Part shown: positions 24,222 through 32,112 of the stretch, piece by piece | How the letters are laid out: each line of letters starts with the position of its first letter | How positions within the stretch are numbered: position 1 is the first letter of the stretch | NCBI GenBank assembly: GCA_030123525.1 | Contig: CP126125.1 | Location: 3,472,001 to 3,536,000, forward strand | DNA: 64,000 bases | Direction of reading: 5' to 3' | Source of the DNA: ELB16-189 sp018266435 | Lineage (GTDB): Bacteria > Bacteroidota > Bacteroidia > Cytophagales > Cyclobacteriaceae | The notes under the pieces: model-generated | Databases searched by the model: none | Seen by the model: the letters and a program-made list of their open reading frames with translations, nothing else | Told to the model about the DNA's origin: nothing | Made by a program: the position numbers and the translations under genes

Positions 24222-26639
24222 ATGGCAACGAATAATAGCAGCGACACCATTTACCTTCCACTCGAAAATGTAGACAGCGAGCATTGTGCCATGATTGTGG
24301 ACAAAGGGCTTGCCCAGATAAAAGGAGTGGAAAGCCATAAAGTAGAGTTCAATAACCGGAGAGCAGTAATTTCGGTGAATACCAATAGCGCTGTGGCTGA
24401 CGTAGTTAAAACCATCAAAAGTTTAGGCTACGGAGTTACCACCCTAAAAAAATCATTTCCTGTCTTAAACATGACCTGTGCTTCTTGTGCAGTAAGTGCC
24501 GAGAGTATTATTAAAACATTGGAAGGAGTAATAAACGCTTCGGTGAATTATGCCAATGCTACGCTTTCAGTAGAATATCTACCTAACGTAACCAATCCAC
24601 AAGCCTTGCAAAAAGCCGTACAATCCATCGGGTACGATTTACTGATTGAAGACGAAAGTACGCAGCAAGATTCACTGGAAGCATTGCACGAAAAAAAATT
24701 CAGTGAGTTAAAAACAAAAACTACCTGGTCGATTATTTTCTCGGTTCCGGTCGTGATCATCGGAATGTTTTTTATGAACATGCCGTATGCCAATGTAATC
24801 ATGTGGGTATTTGCCACCCCGGTGGTGTTATGGTTTGGAAAGGATTTTTTCATGAATGCCTGGAAACAGGTGAATCACCGCTCAGCCAATATGGATACAT
24901 TAGTAGCCCTAAGTACTGGCATTGCCTATGTATTCAGCATGTTCAACATGTTGTTTTCTGAATTCTGGCACTCACGTGGTTTGCATGCTCATGTTTATTT
25001 TGAAGCTGCCTCAGTGGTGATTGCTTTCATCCTTCTTGGAAAAATGCTGGAAGAAAAAGCAAAAGGAAATACTTCATCTGCAATAAAAAAATTGATAGGG
25101 TTGCAACCTAAAACCATTACCCTCATTCAACCCGATGGAACAGAAAAGCAAACTGCGATAGAGGACGTAATGGAAGGTGACACAATATTGGTAAAACCCG
25201 GAGAAAAAATTGCTGTGGATGGATTGCTGATATCGGGCAGTTCATATGTAGATGAAAGTATGCTTACCGGTGAGCCTGTTCCGGTACTGAAAAATCTAAA
25301 TGAAAAAGTATTTGCCGGTACCATTAACCAGAAGGGAAGTTTTCAATTCAAAGCGTTGCGGGTGGGCAAGGACACTCTGCTGGCACACATTATTAAAACG
25401 GTACAAGATGCACAAGGCAGCAAAGCGCCTGTTCAAAAGTTAGTGGACAAAATAGCGGCCGTGTTTGTACCGGTAGTGATGGGTATTGCCGTACTCACTT
25501 ATATCGTATGGATGTTATTGGGTGGTGAAAACAGTTTGGTACACGGGTTACTGGCAGCCGTTTCGGTACTGGTCATTGCCTGCCCGTGTGCGCTGGGGCT
25601 GGCAACACCTACAGCCATCATGGTGGGTGTTGGCAAAGGTGCTGAAAAAGGAATTCTGATTAAAGATGCCGAAAGCCTGGAGTTAACAAAAAAAGTAAAC
25701 ACCGTGGTTTTAGATAAAACCGGTACCATCACTGAAGGCAAACCTCAGGTAACCGCTATCAGATGGTTGAATGATGATGATTCGGCAAAACAAATTTTTG
25801 TCAGCCTTGAAAAACAATCGGAGCACCCACTGGCAGAAGCAGTAGTAAAATATTTTGAAACCGTACAGCCGATTTCATTATCATCTTTTGAAAGCATTAC
25901 CGGTAAAGGGGTTAAAGCCACTTATCATAACGAAACCTACTTTGCCGGAAACCGGAATTTGCTCGCAGAAAATAATATCATCACTTGTGCCGAACTGGAA
26001 CAACAAGCCGAAGAATGGAGCAACCAATCCAAAACTGTGATCTGGTTTGCCGATAAAAAGAAAGCCATTTCAGTAGTAGCCATTTCAGACAAGGTGAAAG
26101 AAACTTCAGTAGAAGCAATAAAAAAATTGCAAGACATGAGCATTGAAGTATACATGCTGACCGGAGACAATGAAGCTACTGCCCAAGCCATTGCCTATCA
26201 AACAGGCATAAAACATTATCAGGCAGAAATGCAGCCCCAGCATAAAGCTGATTTTATTAAAGAATTGCAGCACCAGAGAAAGACAGTTGCCATGGTGGGT
26301 GATGGCATTAACGACAGCACTGCTTTGGCAACGGCCGATGTAAGCATTGCCATGGGCAAAGGCAGTGATATTGCCATGGACGTAGCCAAGATGACCATCA
26401 TATCCTCGGATTTGAATAAAATACCTCAAGCCATTCGCCTCTCGAAACAAACCGTGGCAACGATCAAACAAAATTTATTTTGGGCATTTATTTATAATTT
26501 GATCGGCATTCCGATTGCCGCGGGAATCCTCTACCCTATCAATGGATTTCTTTTAAACCCGATGATAGCCGGGGCAGCCATGGCCATGAGCAGCGTAAGT
26601 GTAGTTAGCAATAGTCTGAGATTGAAGTGGAAAAAATAA
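24222..26639 (+). CDS. copA: Copper-exporting P1B-type ATPase
   Basis: An inner-membrane Cu(I) efflux ATPase of 805 residues. The first HMA-like domain (about 8-75) keeps only one of the two metal cysteines (Cys22 in EHCAM). The second (about 78-145) has the full C-x2-C (Cys86/Cys89 in MTCASC). Then come the transmembrane block, the A-domain (TGEPVPV), the ion-site motif Cys454-Pro-Cys456 (ACPCALG) and the phosphorylated Asp498 in DKTGT. SEHPLAEA, GDGINDS, the YN pair (FIYNLIG) and the MSS pair (MAMSS) follow. The YN and MSS pairs fit Cu(I) specificity. It follows the HMA-AraC regulator. Confidence 0.95.
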   Translation: MATNNSSDTIYLPLENVDSEHCAMIVDKGLAQIKGVESHKVEFNNRRAVISVNTNSAVADVVKTIKSLGYGVTTLKKSFPVLNMTCASCAVSAESIIKTLEGVINASVNYANATLSVEYLPNVTNPQALQKAVQSIGYDLLIEDESTQQDSLEALHEKKFSELKTKTTWSIIFSVPVVIIGMFFMNMPYANVIMWVFATPVVLWFGKDFFMNAWKQVNHRSANMDTLVALSTGIAYVFSMFNMLFSEFWHSRGLHAHVYFEAASVVIAFILLGKMLEEKAKGNTSSAIKKLIGLQPKTITLIQPDGTEKQTAIEDVMEGDTILVKPGEKIAVDGLLISGSSYVDESMLTGEPVPVLKNLNEKVFAGTINQKGSFQFKALRVGKDTLLAHIIKTVQDAQGSKAPVQKLVDKIAAVFVPVVMGIAVLTYIVWMLLGGENSLVHGLLAAVSVLVIACPCALGLATPTAIMVGVGKGAEKGILIKDAESLELTKKVNTVVLDKTGTITEGKPQVTAIRWLNDDDSAKQIFVSLEKQSEHPLAEAVVKYFETVQPISLSSFESITGKGVKATYHNETYFAGNRNLLAENNIITCAELEQQAEEWSNQSKTVIWFADKKKAISVVAISDKVKETSVEAIKKLQDMSIEVYMLTGDNEATAQAIAYQTGIKHYQAEMQPQHKADFIKELQHQRKTVAMVGDGINDSTALATADVSIAMGKGSDIAMDVAKMTIISSDLNKIPQAIRLSKQTVATIKQNLFWAFIYNLIGIPIAAGILYPINGFLLNPMIAGAAMAMSSVSVVSNSLRLKWKK

Positions 26640-26676
26640 ATTGCATCACCCTCCCTTACAAACACGATAAAACGGT

Positions 26677-27372
26677 ATGAAAAAAACAGAGAAAAAATTA
26701 ATCACCCACTTTTTATTTGTAACTTTTTGCTGGGTACTTATGCTTGGGTGTAAAAATGACTCAGCACTAACGGAAGTGCCTAAAAAACTAAAGGACATTG
26801 ATGGTAATGCTTACAAAATTGTAAAAATAGGGAATCAGGTTTGGATGGCCGAAAACCTCAAAACTACCCGGCTTAATGATGGCACACCTATTCCTTTAGT
26901 GCCCCAAAAAACAGATTGGTCTACCCGCTCAACTGCAGGATATTGCTGGTACAACAACGACCAACCAACAGCCGACACATATGGTGCACTATACAATTGG
27001 TACACCGTTCAAACAAATAAATTGTGCCCAACCGGCTGGCATACTCCATCAGCCATTGAGTGGTCTGAATTAATCAGTTATTCCGGAGGAGCAAGCACGG
27101 CCGGAGGTAAACTTAAGGAAACCGGCATTGCCCATTGGCTATCTACAGATAGCACCATCACGGATGAATTCAACTTCACCGCCTTGCCCGGAGGAATCAG
27201 AGATACCTCAGGAGATTTTTTTGGTACCGGTTATTTGGGTGGGTGGTGGACTGCAACAGAAGATGATTTTGACTTAGCAAAATATCAATTGATGCGGAAT
27301 GTTTTTTCTAATGTATTCAATTATAGTAATCTAAAACAGAGCGGGGTTTCTGTGCGCTGCCTTAAGGACTAA
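26677..27372 (+). CDS. FISUMP-domain lipoprotein
   Basis: A 231-residue predicted lipoprotein: signal sequence with lipobox LMLGC (Cys25), then a mature domain of the Fibrobacter succinogenes major paralogous (FISUMP) type. Hallmarks are the segment KIGNQVWMAENLKTTRLNDG, AGYCWYNND, GALYNWYTVQT, LCPTGWHTPSAIEWSEL, and the C-terminal SVRCLKD. This family is a cell-surface beta-sandwich domain of unknown function, common in Bacteroidota lipoproteins. It lies 37 bp after copA on the same strand, so it may be co-expressed with the copper system, though nothing in it suggests metal binding. Confidence 0.88.
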   Translation: MKKTEKKLITHFLFVTFCWVLMLGCKNDSALTEVPKKLKDIDGNAYKIVKIGNQVWMAENLKTTRLNDGTPIPLVPQKTDWSTRSTAGYCWYNNDQPTADTYGALYNWYTVQTNKLCPTGWHTPSAIEWSELISYSGGASTAGGKLKETGIAHWLSTDSTITDEFNFTALPGGIRDTSGDFFGTGYLGGWWTATEDDFDLAKYQLMRNVFSNVFNYSNLKQSGVSVRCLKD

Positions 27373-27525
27373 TCACGACAAACTGAATATCTGCCTATCT
27401 GATCGATACAAAAGAAAAAACGTAAATGTCGTCAGCAATGGTTTAAGGATTGATTGGAAAAAAAATATAGTTAATCGAATGATGTTTAAACCAACTAAAT
27501 ATTCACTGCCGGAACTATTTTCAGA

Positions 27526-27533
27526 TATATTTG
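27526..27533 (+). promoter_or_regulatory. -7 promoter element of trxA
   Basis: TATATTTG matches TAnnTTTG, 49 bp upstream of the trxA ATG (27583). A CTG at 27505-27507, 18 bp upstream, may stand for the -33 element. Confidence 0.45.
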
Positions 27534-27582
27534 TGTTTGTATGGTTATCTAAATAATTTTAATATTCTAATAATTATCAGCA

Positions 27583-27906
27583 ATGGGAAAAACAATGGTA
27601 CTTACCGATTCAAATTTTGAAGAAGTCATCAAAAGTGAAAAACCTGTACTAGTCGATTTTTGGGCAGAATGGTGTGGTCCTTGCAAAATGATTGGTCCAC
27701 TGGTAGAAGAACTTGCTTCCGAGTACGAAGGTAAAGCCGTAGTGGCCAAACTGAATGTGGACGAAAACCCCCAGGCAACTGCACGCTTTGGTATACGAAA
27801 TATCCCTACGCTATTAGTGTTTAAAAATGGAGAGATCGTAGATAAGCAAGTAGGTGCCGTGCCCAAATCTGTGCTCGCTTCTAAGCTGCAAGCACAAGTA
27901 GCTTAA
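27583..27906 (+). CDS. trxA: Thioredoxin
   Basis: A cytoplasmic disulfide reductase. The 107 residues are a complete thioredoxin fold, with active site WCGPC (Cys31/Cys34) after VLVDFWAEW. The conserved cis-proline loop is RNIPTLLVFKNGE. The family Asp/Lys buried pair is also present (Asp25; Lys in the VAKLNVDENP strand region). It is a single gene with its own promoter and a downstream bidirectional terminator shared with the convergent DUF2911 gene. Confidence 0.97.
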   Translation: MGKTMVLTDSNFEEVIKSEKPVLVDFWAEWCGPCKMIGPLVEELASEYEGKAVVAKLNVDENPQATARFGIRNIPTLLVFKNGEIVDKQVGAVPKSVLASKLQAQVA

Positions 27907-27920
27907 AAATCAAATCAAAC

Positions 27921-27959
27921 AAAAAAGCCAGGAATCAATTCACTGGCTTTTTTTATTTT
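27921..27959. terminator. Bidirectional terminator between trxA and the DUF2911 gene
   Basis: The stem AAAGCCAG (27924-27931) pairs with CTGGCTTT (27943-27950). A T tract follows on the plus strand, and an A tract precedes it that serves the minus strand, so it can end both convergent genes. Confidence 0.85.
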
Positions 27960-27960
27960 T

Positions 27961-29091
27961 TTATTTCATTGCCTTTACTTTTTCCAACTCACCTTCATAA
28001 AGTTTCAGATTCGCCTTTTGGTTTTCAGGAATATTTTTGATGGCTTCTTCCCAGTATTTGATAGCATTTTTCTTGTCGCCAAAGGCAGTATAGCATCTGG
28101 CTAAGCCTACATTGGGGGTGAATTTATCAGAAGGATTCTTTTCTTTATTGAACTTAAATACTTCCATAGCTTTTTCTTTCTGACCGGCATTCAGCAGCGT
28201 GCGACCATACTGATGGATCGCTTCCACGGTTGCATCTGGCTGTTTGATGGCCCGCATCATAACAGCATCGGCATCCGCCTGTTTGTTCTGGGCTGCCAGC
28301 ACCATAGATTTAGCCTGAAGGGTTATAAATTCTTCCCTCCCCCCGATTGATTGATCCATTGCGCGATCAGCCCACAATAATGCTTCATCAAGGTTAATTT
28401 TATTTTGCACGCAAAAAATCGCAGCCTCTGAAAAGTTTCGGTAATCAAATCCGGTAAATGATCGGAGTTGGTTCCTCATCATTGATACATACAAGTCATT
28501 CACACCGGGCACTTCAATTTTTAATGGAATCCGTTTGTTCTCCCATTGCAAGTAGGCCACCGCAGAGGCTGGTAGTCTGTCATCAAATCCATAGGTAAGG
28601 TATTCGGTAAAAGGTGCGCTGGCAGGCATCACCTCCACTCGCAATGCATCTTCTGCTGAGTTATAAAAATAACTCCCCCAACTGGTCGAATTGGTCGAAA
28701 AAACCCAGGTCCATGGGCCATCCTTTGCTGTGGCTAAAAATAGACCGTATGTTCCGGCTTTCAAATCTTTTCCCTCCACCTTAACATCATGAGAAAAACT
28801 GATTGTGGTGTTTTCGTTGGCACCCGCCCGCCACGGTGCAGCTTTAGAAAAACCAAACTGTTGATCGATGAATCCATAGTGAACCAATTCGCCCCATATG
28901 TGTCCGGTGCGATCTTTTCCTTGGGCAGTATGTACGCGCGGGCTACTATACGTGATAGAAACTTCTACCGGGCCAATGTTTTGTATAACTTTTGCTTTTT
29001 GGTTGTTACCACTGGGTGGCTGGGCAAGCTGCGCCCTGCTACTCATTATGCAGCAGGCGATCACAGTCAAGGTTGTAATAATTTTTTTCAT
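27961..29091 (-). CDS. DUF2911 protein with TPR-like tail
   Basis: A 376-residue exported protein. I chose the ATG at 29091 over an ORF start at 29130, because it begins a normal signal peptide (KKIITTLTVIACCIMSSRA). Residues about 25-180 match DUF2911: SPSGN, GPVEVSITYSSPR, WGELVHYGFID...PWRAGANENTTI and GTYGLFLATAKDGPWTWVFS. The C-terminal third contains two or three TPR-like helix pairs ending GLARCYTAFGDKKNAIKYWEEAIKNIPEN. Function is unknown; a periplasmic protein-binding role is inferred. It is convergent with trxA. Confidence 0.85.
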   Translation of the reverse strand: MKKIITTLTVIACCIMSSRAQLAQPPSGNNQKAKVIQNIGPVEVSITYSSPRVHTAQGKDRTGHIWGELVHYGFIDQQFGFSKAAPWRAGANENTTISFSHDVKVEGKDLKAGTYGLFLATAKDGPWTWVFSTNSTSWGSYFYNSAEDALRVEVMPASAPFTEYLTYGFDDRLPASAVAYLQWENKRIPLKIEVPGVNDLYVSMMRNQLRSFTGFDYRNFSEAAIFCVQNKINLDEALLWADRAMDQSIGGREEFITLQAKSMVLAAQNKQADADAVMMRAIKQPDATVEAIHQYGRTLLNAGQKEKAMEVFKFNKEKNPSDKFTPNVGLARCYTAFGDKKNAIKYWEEAIKNIPENQKANLKLYEGELEKVKAMK

Positions 29092-29146
29092 AGTCTTTTT
29101 TGGGTTAATGATACCACTAACGGAAAACAACAGACAGAGTTTTACC

Positions 29147-30052
29147 TTAAATTCGGTATGTATTGTTTTCGTTTGCCTCAGGCAAGAGTATCTTTAGCGA
29201 AAGTGAGTTGATCGTACATTCAAAAGTGCGGGCAGCCGGCATTGGTTCTCCATCAATATGAAAAGCTACCGGTTCTTTCAATTCTATTTTGGCCTTTGGC
29301 ACTTGCTTCATCTTCACCAATGACGAGTTCATCAGCTTACCCGAAAACATTTTTTGGGTAAACCCAATGGCCTGTGAAAGTGGTACTTTTTGAATAAAGC
29401 TGAAATCCATCAAATGATCTTTTACCGAAGCTAACGGGGCAACGCGGGCATTATTTCCAAACTGTGAAGAGTTAGCAATTGCTATGATGAAGCTGGTAGC
29501 TGAAAATGACTCCTGGTCGGTTTCAACCCAAGCCTCAAAAGGTCGAAATGTGGTAAACTCTTTGAGTACCAATGTAGCATAGCCCATCAGCCCGCGTTTA
29601 ACCTTCCCGGCAAAAAGCGAAGCCACGTGCCCATCAAAACCAATTCCTGAAACATTGACTGACAGTTTATTATTGATCGTCATTGTATCAATCATTTCTA
29701 CATGATGATGACCAATTGTATTCAGTGAATATTTGAATGACATCGGGATATTCAAATGCCGGGCCAATCCATTACCAGATCCTTTGGGCAAAATACCCAT
29801 GGCCACCGGTGTATGGATCAGCCCTTGAGCTACTTCATTTACCGTACCATCTCCCCCCACGGCAAATACACAAGTCATTTTCTGATCTACTGCCCATTGT
29901 GCCAACTCTGTGGCATGACCTGGTTTTTGAGTAAATTCTATTCGGCTTTCGATGGTTAAGGCACGGCATTTTTCAATAATTTTTTCCTCAACCTCAGGTG
30001 AAAACCCTTTGCCCGAAAATTTATTAACAATAAAAAGTGCGCTTTTGCTCAT
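29147..30052 (-). CDS. Diacylglycerol/sphingolipid kinase family lipid kinase
   Basis: A 301-residue YegS/DgkB-type lipid kinase that phosphorylates a lipid hydroxyl at the inner membrane. Motifs: the nucleotide loop GGDGTVNEV (about residues 69-77), then PKGSGNGLARHL, and the C-terminal DGEPMPA catalytic segment. Cytophagales make sphingolipids, so either diacylglycerol or a long-chain base is a possible substrate. The start ATG at 30052 follows a 97-bp gap from the divergent YopX-like gene. The DUF2911 gene lies 55 bp downstream on the same strand. Confidence 0.9.
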   Translation of the reverse strand: MSKSALFIVNKFSGKGFSPEVEEKIIEKCRALTIESRIEFTQKPGHATELAQWAVDQKMTCVFAVGGDGTVNEVAQGLIHTPVAMGILPKGSGNGLARHLNIPMSFKYSLNTIGHHHVEMIDTMTINNKLSVNVSGIGFDGHVASLFAGKVKRGLMGYATLVLKEFTTFRPFEAWVETDQESFSATSFIIAIANSSQFGNNARVAPLASVKDHLMDFSFIQKVPLSQAIGFTQKMFSGKLMNSSLVKMKQVPKAKIELKEPVAFHIDGEPMPAARTFECTINSLSLKILLPEANENNTYRI

Positions 30053-30149
30053 GGTAAATGGGTACCCATTAAACTTGATGTTACCAAAGTTTTATTCTTA
30101 CTTGTATTCCAATTCAAACCTAAGTGAATTTTATCCAAACTAAAATTCG

Positions 30150-30518
30150 ATGACTGACTTCACCCCTCGAAAAATAAAATTTAAAGCCTGGGATCAGGAG
30201 CATAAGTTGTTAATGCGCCTCAACAGTATTGATTGTAGCAAAGGCGAGCTGATTAAAAAAAATCATATTCTATTGCAATACACCGGCTTGATTGATAAAG
30301 AAGGCGAAGAAATTTACGATATGGATGTATTGTTCCTTTCGCTCGATAAGTTCATAGTCTTCTGGAATGACCAAAAAAACGGATGGTACTATTCTCCTCT
30401 CTCCCATCGCGAAAATCAATCACCTTTCCTCTCCAAAGATGCTGAACGCATGAAACGCTTTGGGAATTTCTTTGAGTTATCGAAAGATGCGCTTGAATTT
30501 AAAAAAACTATTTTTTGA
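30150..30518 (+). CDS. YopX-like protein
   Basis: A 122-residue protein with the YopX family pattern, best known from Bacillus phage SPbeta and other phages: start KFKAWDQEHKLLM, then LLQYTGLIDKEGEEIYDMDV, the G-L-x-D-x-x-G-x-x-I-Y signature, and FIVFWNDQKNGWYYSPL. There is no membrane segment. It is a single gene on the plus strand among minus-strand genes, with no phage genes around it. It overlaps the acyl carrier protein gene tail-to-tail by 11 bp. Function is unknown for the whole family. A domesticated phage gene is possible. Confidence 0.75.
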   Translation: MTDFTPRKIKFKAWDQEHKLLMRLNSIDCSKGELIKKNHILLQYTGLIDKEGEEIYDMDVLFLSLDKFIVFWNDQKNGWYYSPLSHRENQSPFLSKDAERMKRFGNFFELSKDALEFKKTIF

Positions 30519-30747
30519 TTTTTGATTCGATGTAGCTGATTGCCTGGCCAATGGTTTGCATTTTTTCGGCATCGTCATCAGGTATTTTTACATCAAAGGT
30601 CTGTTCAAACTCCATTACCAACTCGGCATAATCTAAAGAGTCAATACCCAAATCTTTTACAAAGCTGGCATCTGATGTAATTTGCGACTCGGGGATTCCC
30701 AGCTTCTCAATAAGTATGGCGTTGATCTTAGTCTGTACGTCTTGCAT
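30508..30747 (-). CDS. acpP: Acyl carrier protein
   Basis: A 79-residue carrier for acyl groups. The 4'-phosphopantetheine attachment motif D-S-L is present (Ser37 in LGIDSLDYAELVM), with the usual acidic four-helix profile and FEQTFDVKIPDDDAEKM. A housekeeping fatty-acid role is likely, but the gene is not next to fabD/fabG/fabF as is common, so it could be a specialised carrier. Tail overlap of 11 bp with the YopX-like gene. The upstream neighbour on this strand is the sensor kinase, 111 bp away. Confidence 0.88.
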   Translation of the reverse strand: MQDVQTKINAILIEKLGIPESQITSDASFVKDLGIDSLDYAELVMEFEQTFDVKIPDDDAEKMQTIGQAISYIESKIKK

Positions 30748-30858
30748 GGAGGTATTAAATTTTTCAAAACTACTCCTTTTTGAAATTCTGACAAAACGTA
30801 TTGATTGCTAGATTGTGAATTGCTTTAGTGCCCAACATTCGGAGCCAGGTGTACCGGA

Positions 30859-32112
30859 TCAAAACCGCAAGAAAAATTCAGTCCCCTCGCCTAATCTTGA
30901 ATTGACAGTAATCTGCCCTCCATGCTGCCTCATAATCTGGCGCGACAAACTCAGGCCAATGCCTGAACCTGATTTTTTGGTCGTAAAAAAAGGAACAAAT
31001 ATTCTTTCCATTGCATCGGCATCAATTCCGTTGCCATTGTCTTTTACCGAAATGATCACATGGCCTTCGTTAAGGTAAGCAGCAAGAATAATAATTTTAT
31101 TTGGCTGTGTTTCAAAAGCTTGAATGGCATTCTTCAGTAAATTAATCAGCACTTGCTCAATCAGTGTTTTATCGGCCTGAACGATCAGCTCTTCGGGTTG
31201 CACCTCAATGCGATTTTCAATACCGTGGTCAGTTAGTACTTTTTTGTGCAGCATAACAATTTCATCCAACAAATTCTTCACGTTTACCTCACCCAGTTTG
31301 GGCTGCGGAACGTGTGCCAAATTTCTAAACTCTTTTACAAAACGTATGAGCCCTTCGCTGCGCTTACCAATAGTCTGAACTGACAAATGCATGTCTTGCA
31401 ATTCGTCATTTTTTAAAACCAGGTCTTGGTTTCTAATCTTTGCATTCAACTCTTCTTCCACTACCCCTGCCAACGATGAGATGGGTGTTACCGAATTCAT
31501 AATTTCATGGGTAAGTACGCGTACTAAGTTTCGCCAGGCTTCCATTTCCTTTTCCTCCAGTTCGCTTTGAATGTTGCTCATGGAGATCAATTTCATTGGC
31601 TCGCCACGAAGTGACAGCTCTATGGCATACAAGGAAAGATCAAGCGTTTCGGCACCGAGCTTTAACCGGACTAATTCGCGTCCCCCGGTTTTTAATTTTA
31701 AAAATGACTCAACCAAATTATTATCCACTTCGCGTAATTCATCCAGTTGTTCAGTTTTTTCTATGCGTAACATTTTTTTGGCTGCCGCATTGATGGTTTG
31801 AATCTTACCCGACTTATTGAAGGTAATGATCCCGATACCAATGTGTTGTACAATGTTTCTGAAAAAGAGAGCAATATCGTCTGACTTTGCTTGCGGTTCA
31901 GGGTTGGGTTTGGTGGCTGGTTTGTATTCTATTTTTACTGAACTATTTTCAATGTACTTCAACAGTTGAATCGCCTGAAAGGCAATAGCTGCCACAAGAA
32001 TTGCCGAAAGGGTAAAATTGAATTTACCACTCAGTGAATAACCAAGCATAAATACCGTAGCTGTAAAAATAGCCAGCCGGGTAAAAACTGGCGATCGCCA
32101 ATTAAAGTCCAT
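30859..32112 (-). CDS. NtrY-like sensor histidine kinase
   Basis: A 417-residue sensor from the ATG at 32112 (an ORF start at 32142 lies inside the response-regulator gene). Two hydrophobic helices near the N-terminus (about residues 12-27 and 37-52) anchor it. A PAS-like segment (IVQHIGIGIITFNKSGKIQTINAAA) follows, then the HisKA domain with the phospho-accepting His in VLTHEIMNSV. The HATPase domain has the N box INLLKNAIQAF, G1 DNGNGID and G2 SGIGLSLS. It overlaps the regulator's stop codon by 11 bp. It belongs to the NtrY/NtrB-like class that partners sigma-54 activators. The signal is unknown. Confidence 0.92.
   Translation of the reverse strand: MDFNWRSPVFTRLAIFTATVFMLGYSLSGKFNFTLSAILVAAIAFQAIQLLKYIENSSVKIEYKPATKPNPEPQAKSDDIALFFRNIVQHIGIGIITFNKSGKIQTINAAAKKMLRIEKTEQLDELREVDNNLVESFLKLKTGGRELVRLKLGAETLDLSLYAIELSLRGEPMKLISMSNIQSELEEKEMEAWRNLVRVLTHEIMNSVTPISSLAGVVEEELNAKIRNQDLVLKNDELQDMHLSVQTIGKRSEGLIRFVKEFRNLAHVPQPKLGEVNVKNLLDEIVMLHKKVLTDHGIENRIEVQPEELIVQADKTLIEQVLINLLKNAIQAFETQPNKIIILAAYLNEGHVIISVKDNGNGIDADAMERIFVPFFTTKKSGSGIGLSLSRQIMRQHGGQITVNSRLGEGTEFFLRF

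Noticed and set aside
29092..29130. Longer start for the DUF2911 gene
   Set aside because: The internal ATG at 29091 begins a normal signal peptide, and the 13 extra residues have no family support.
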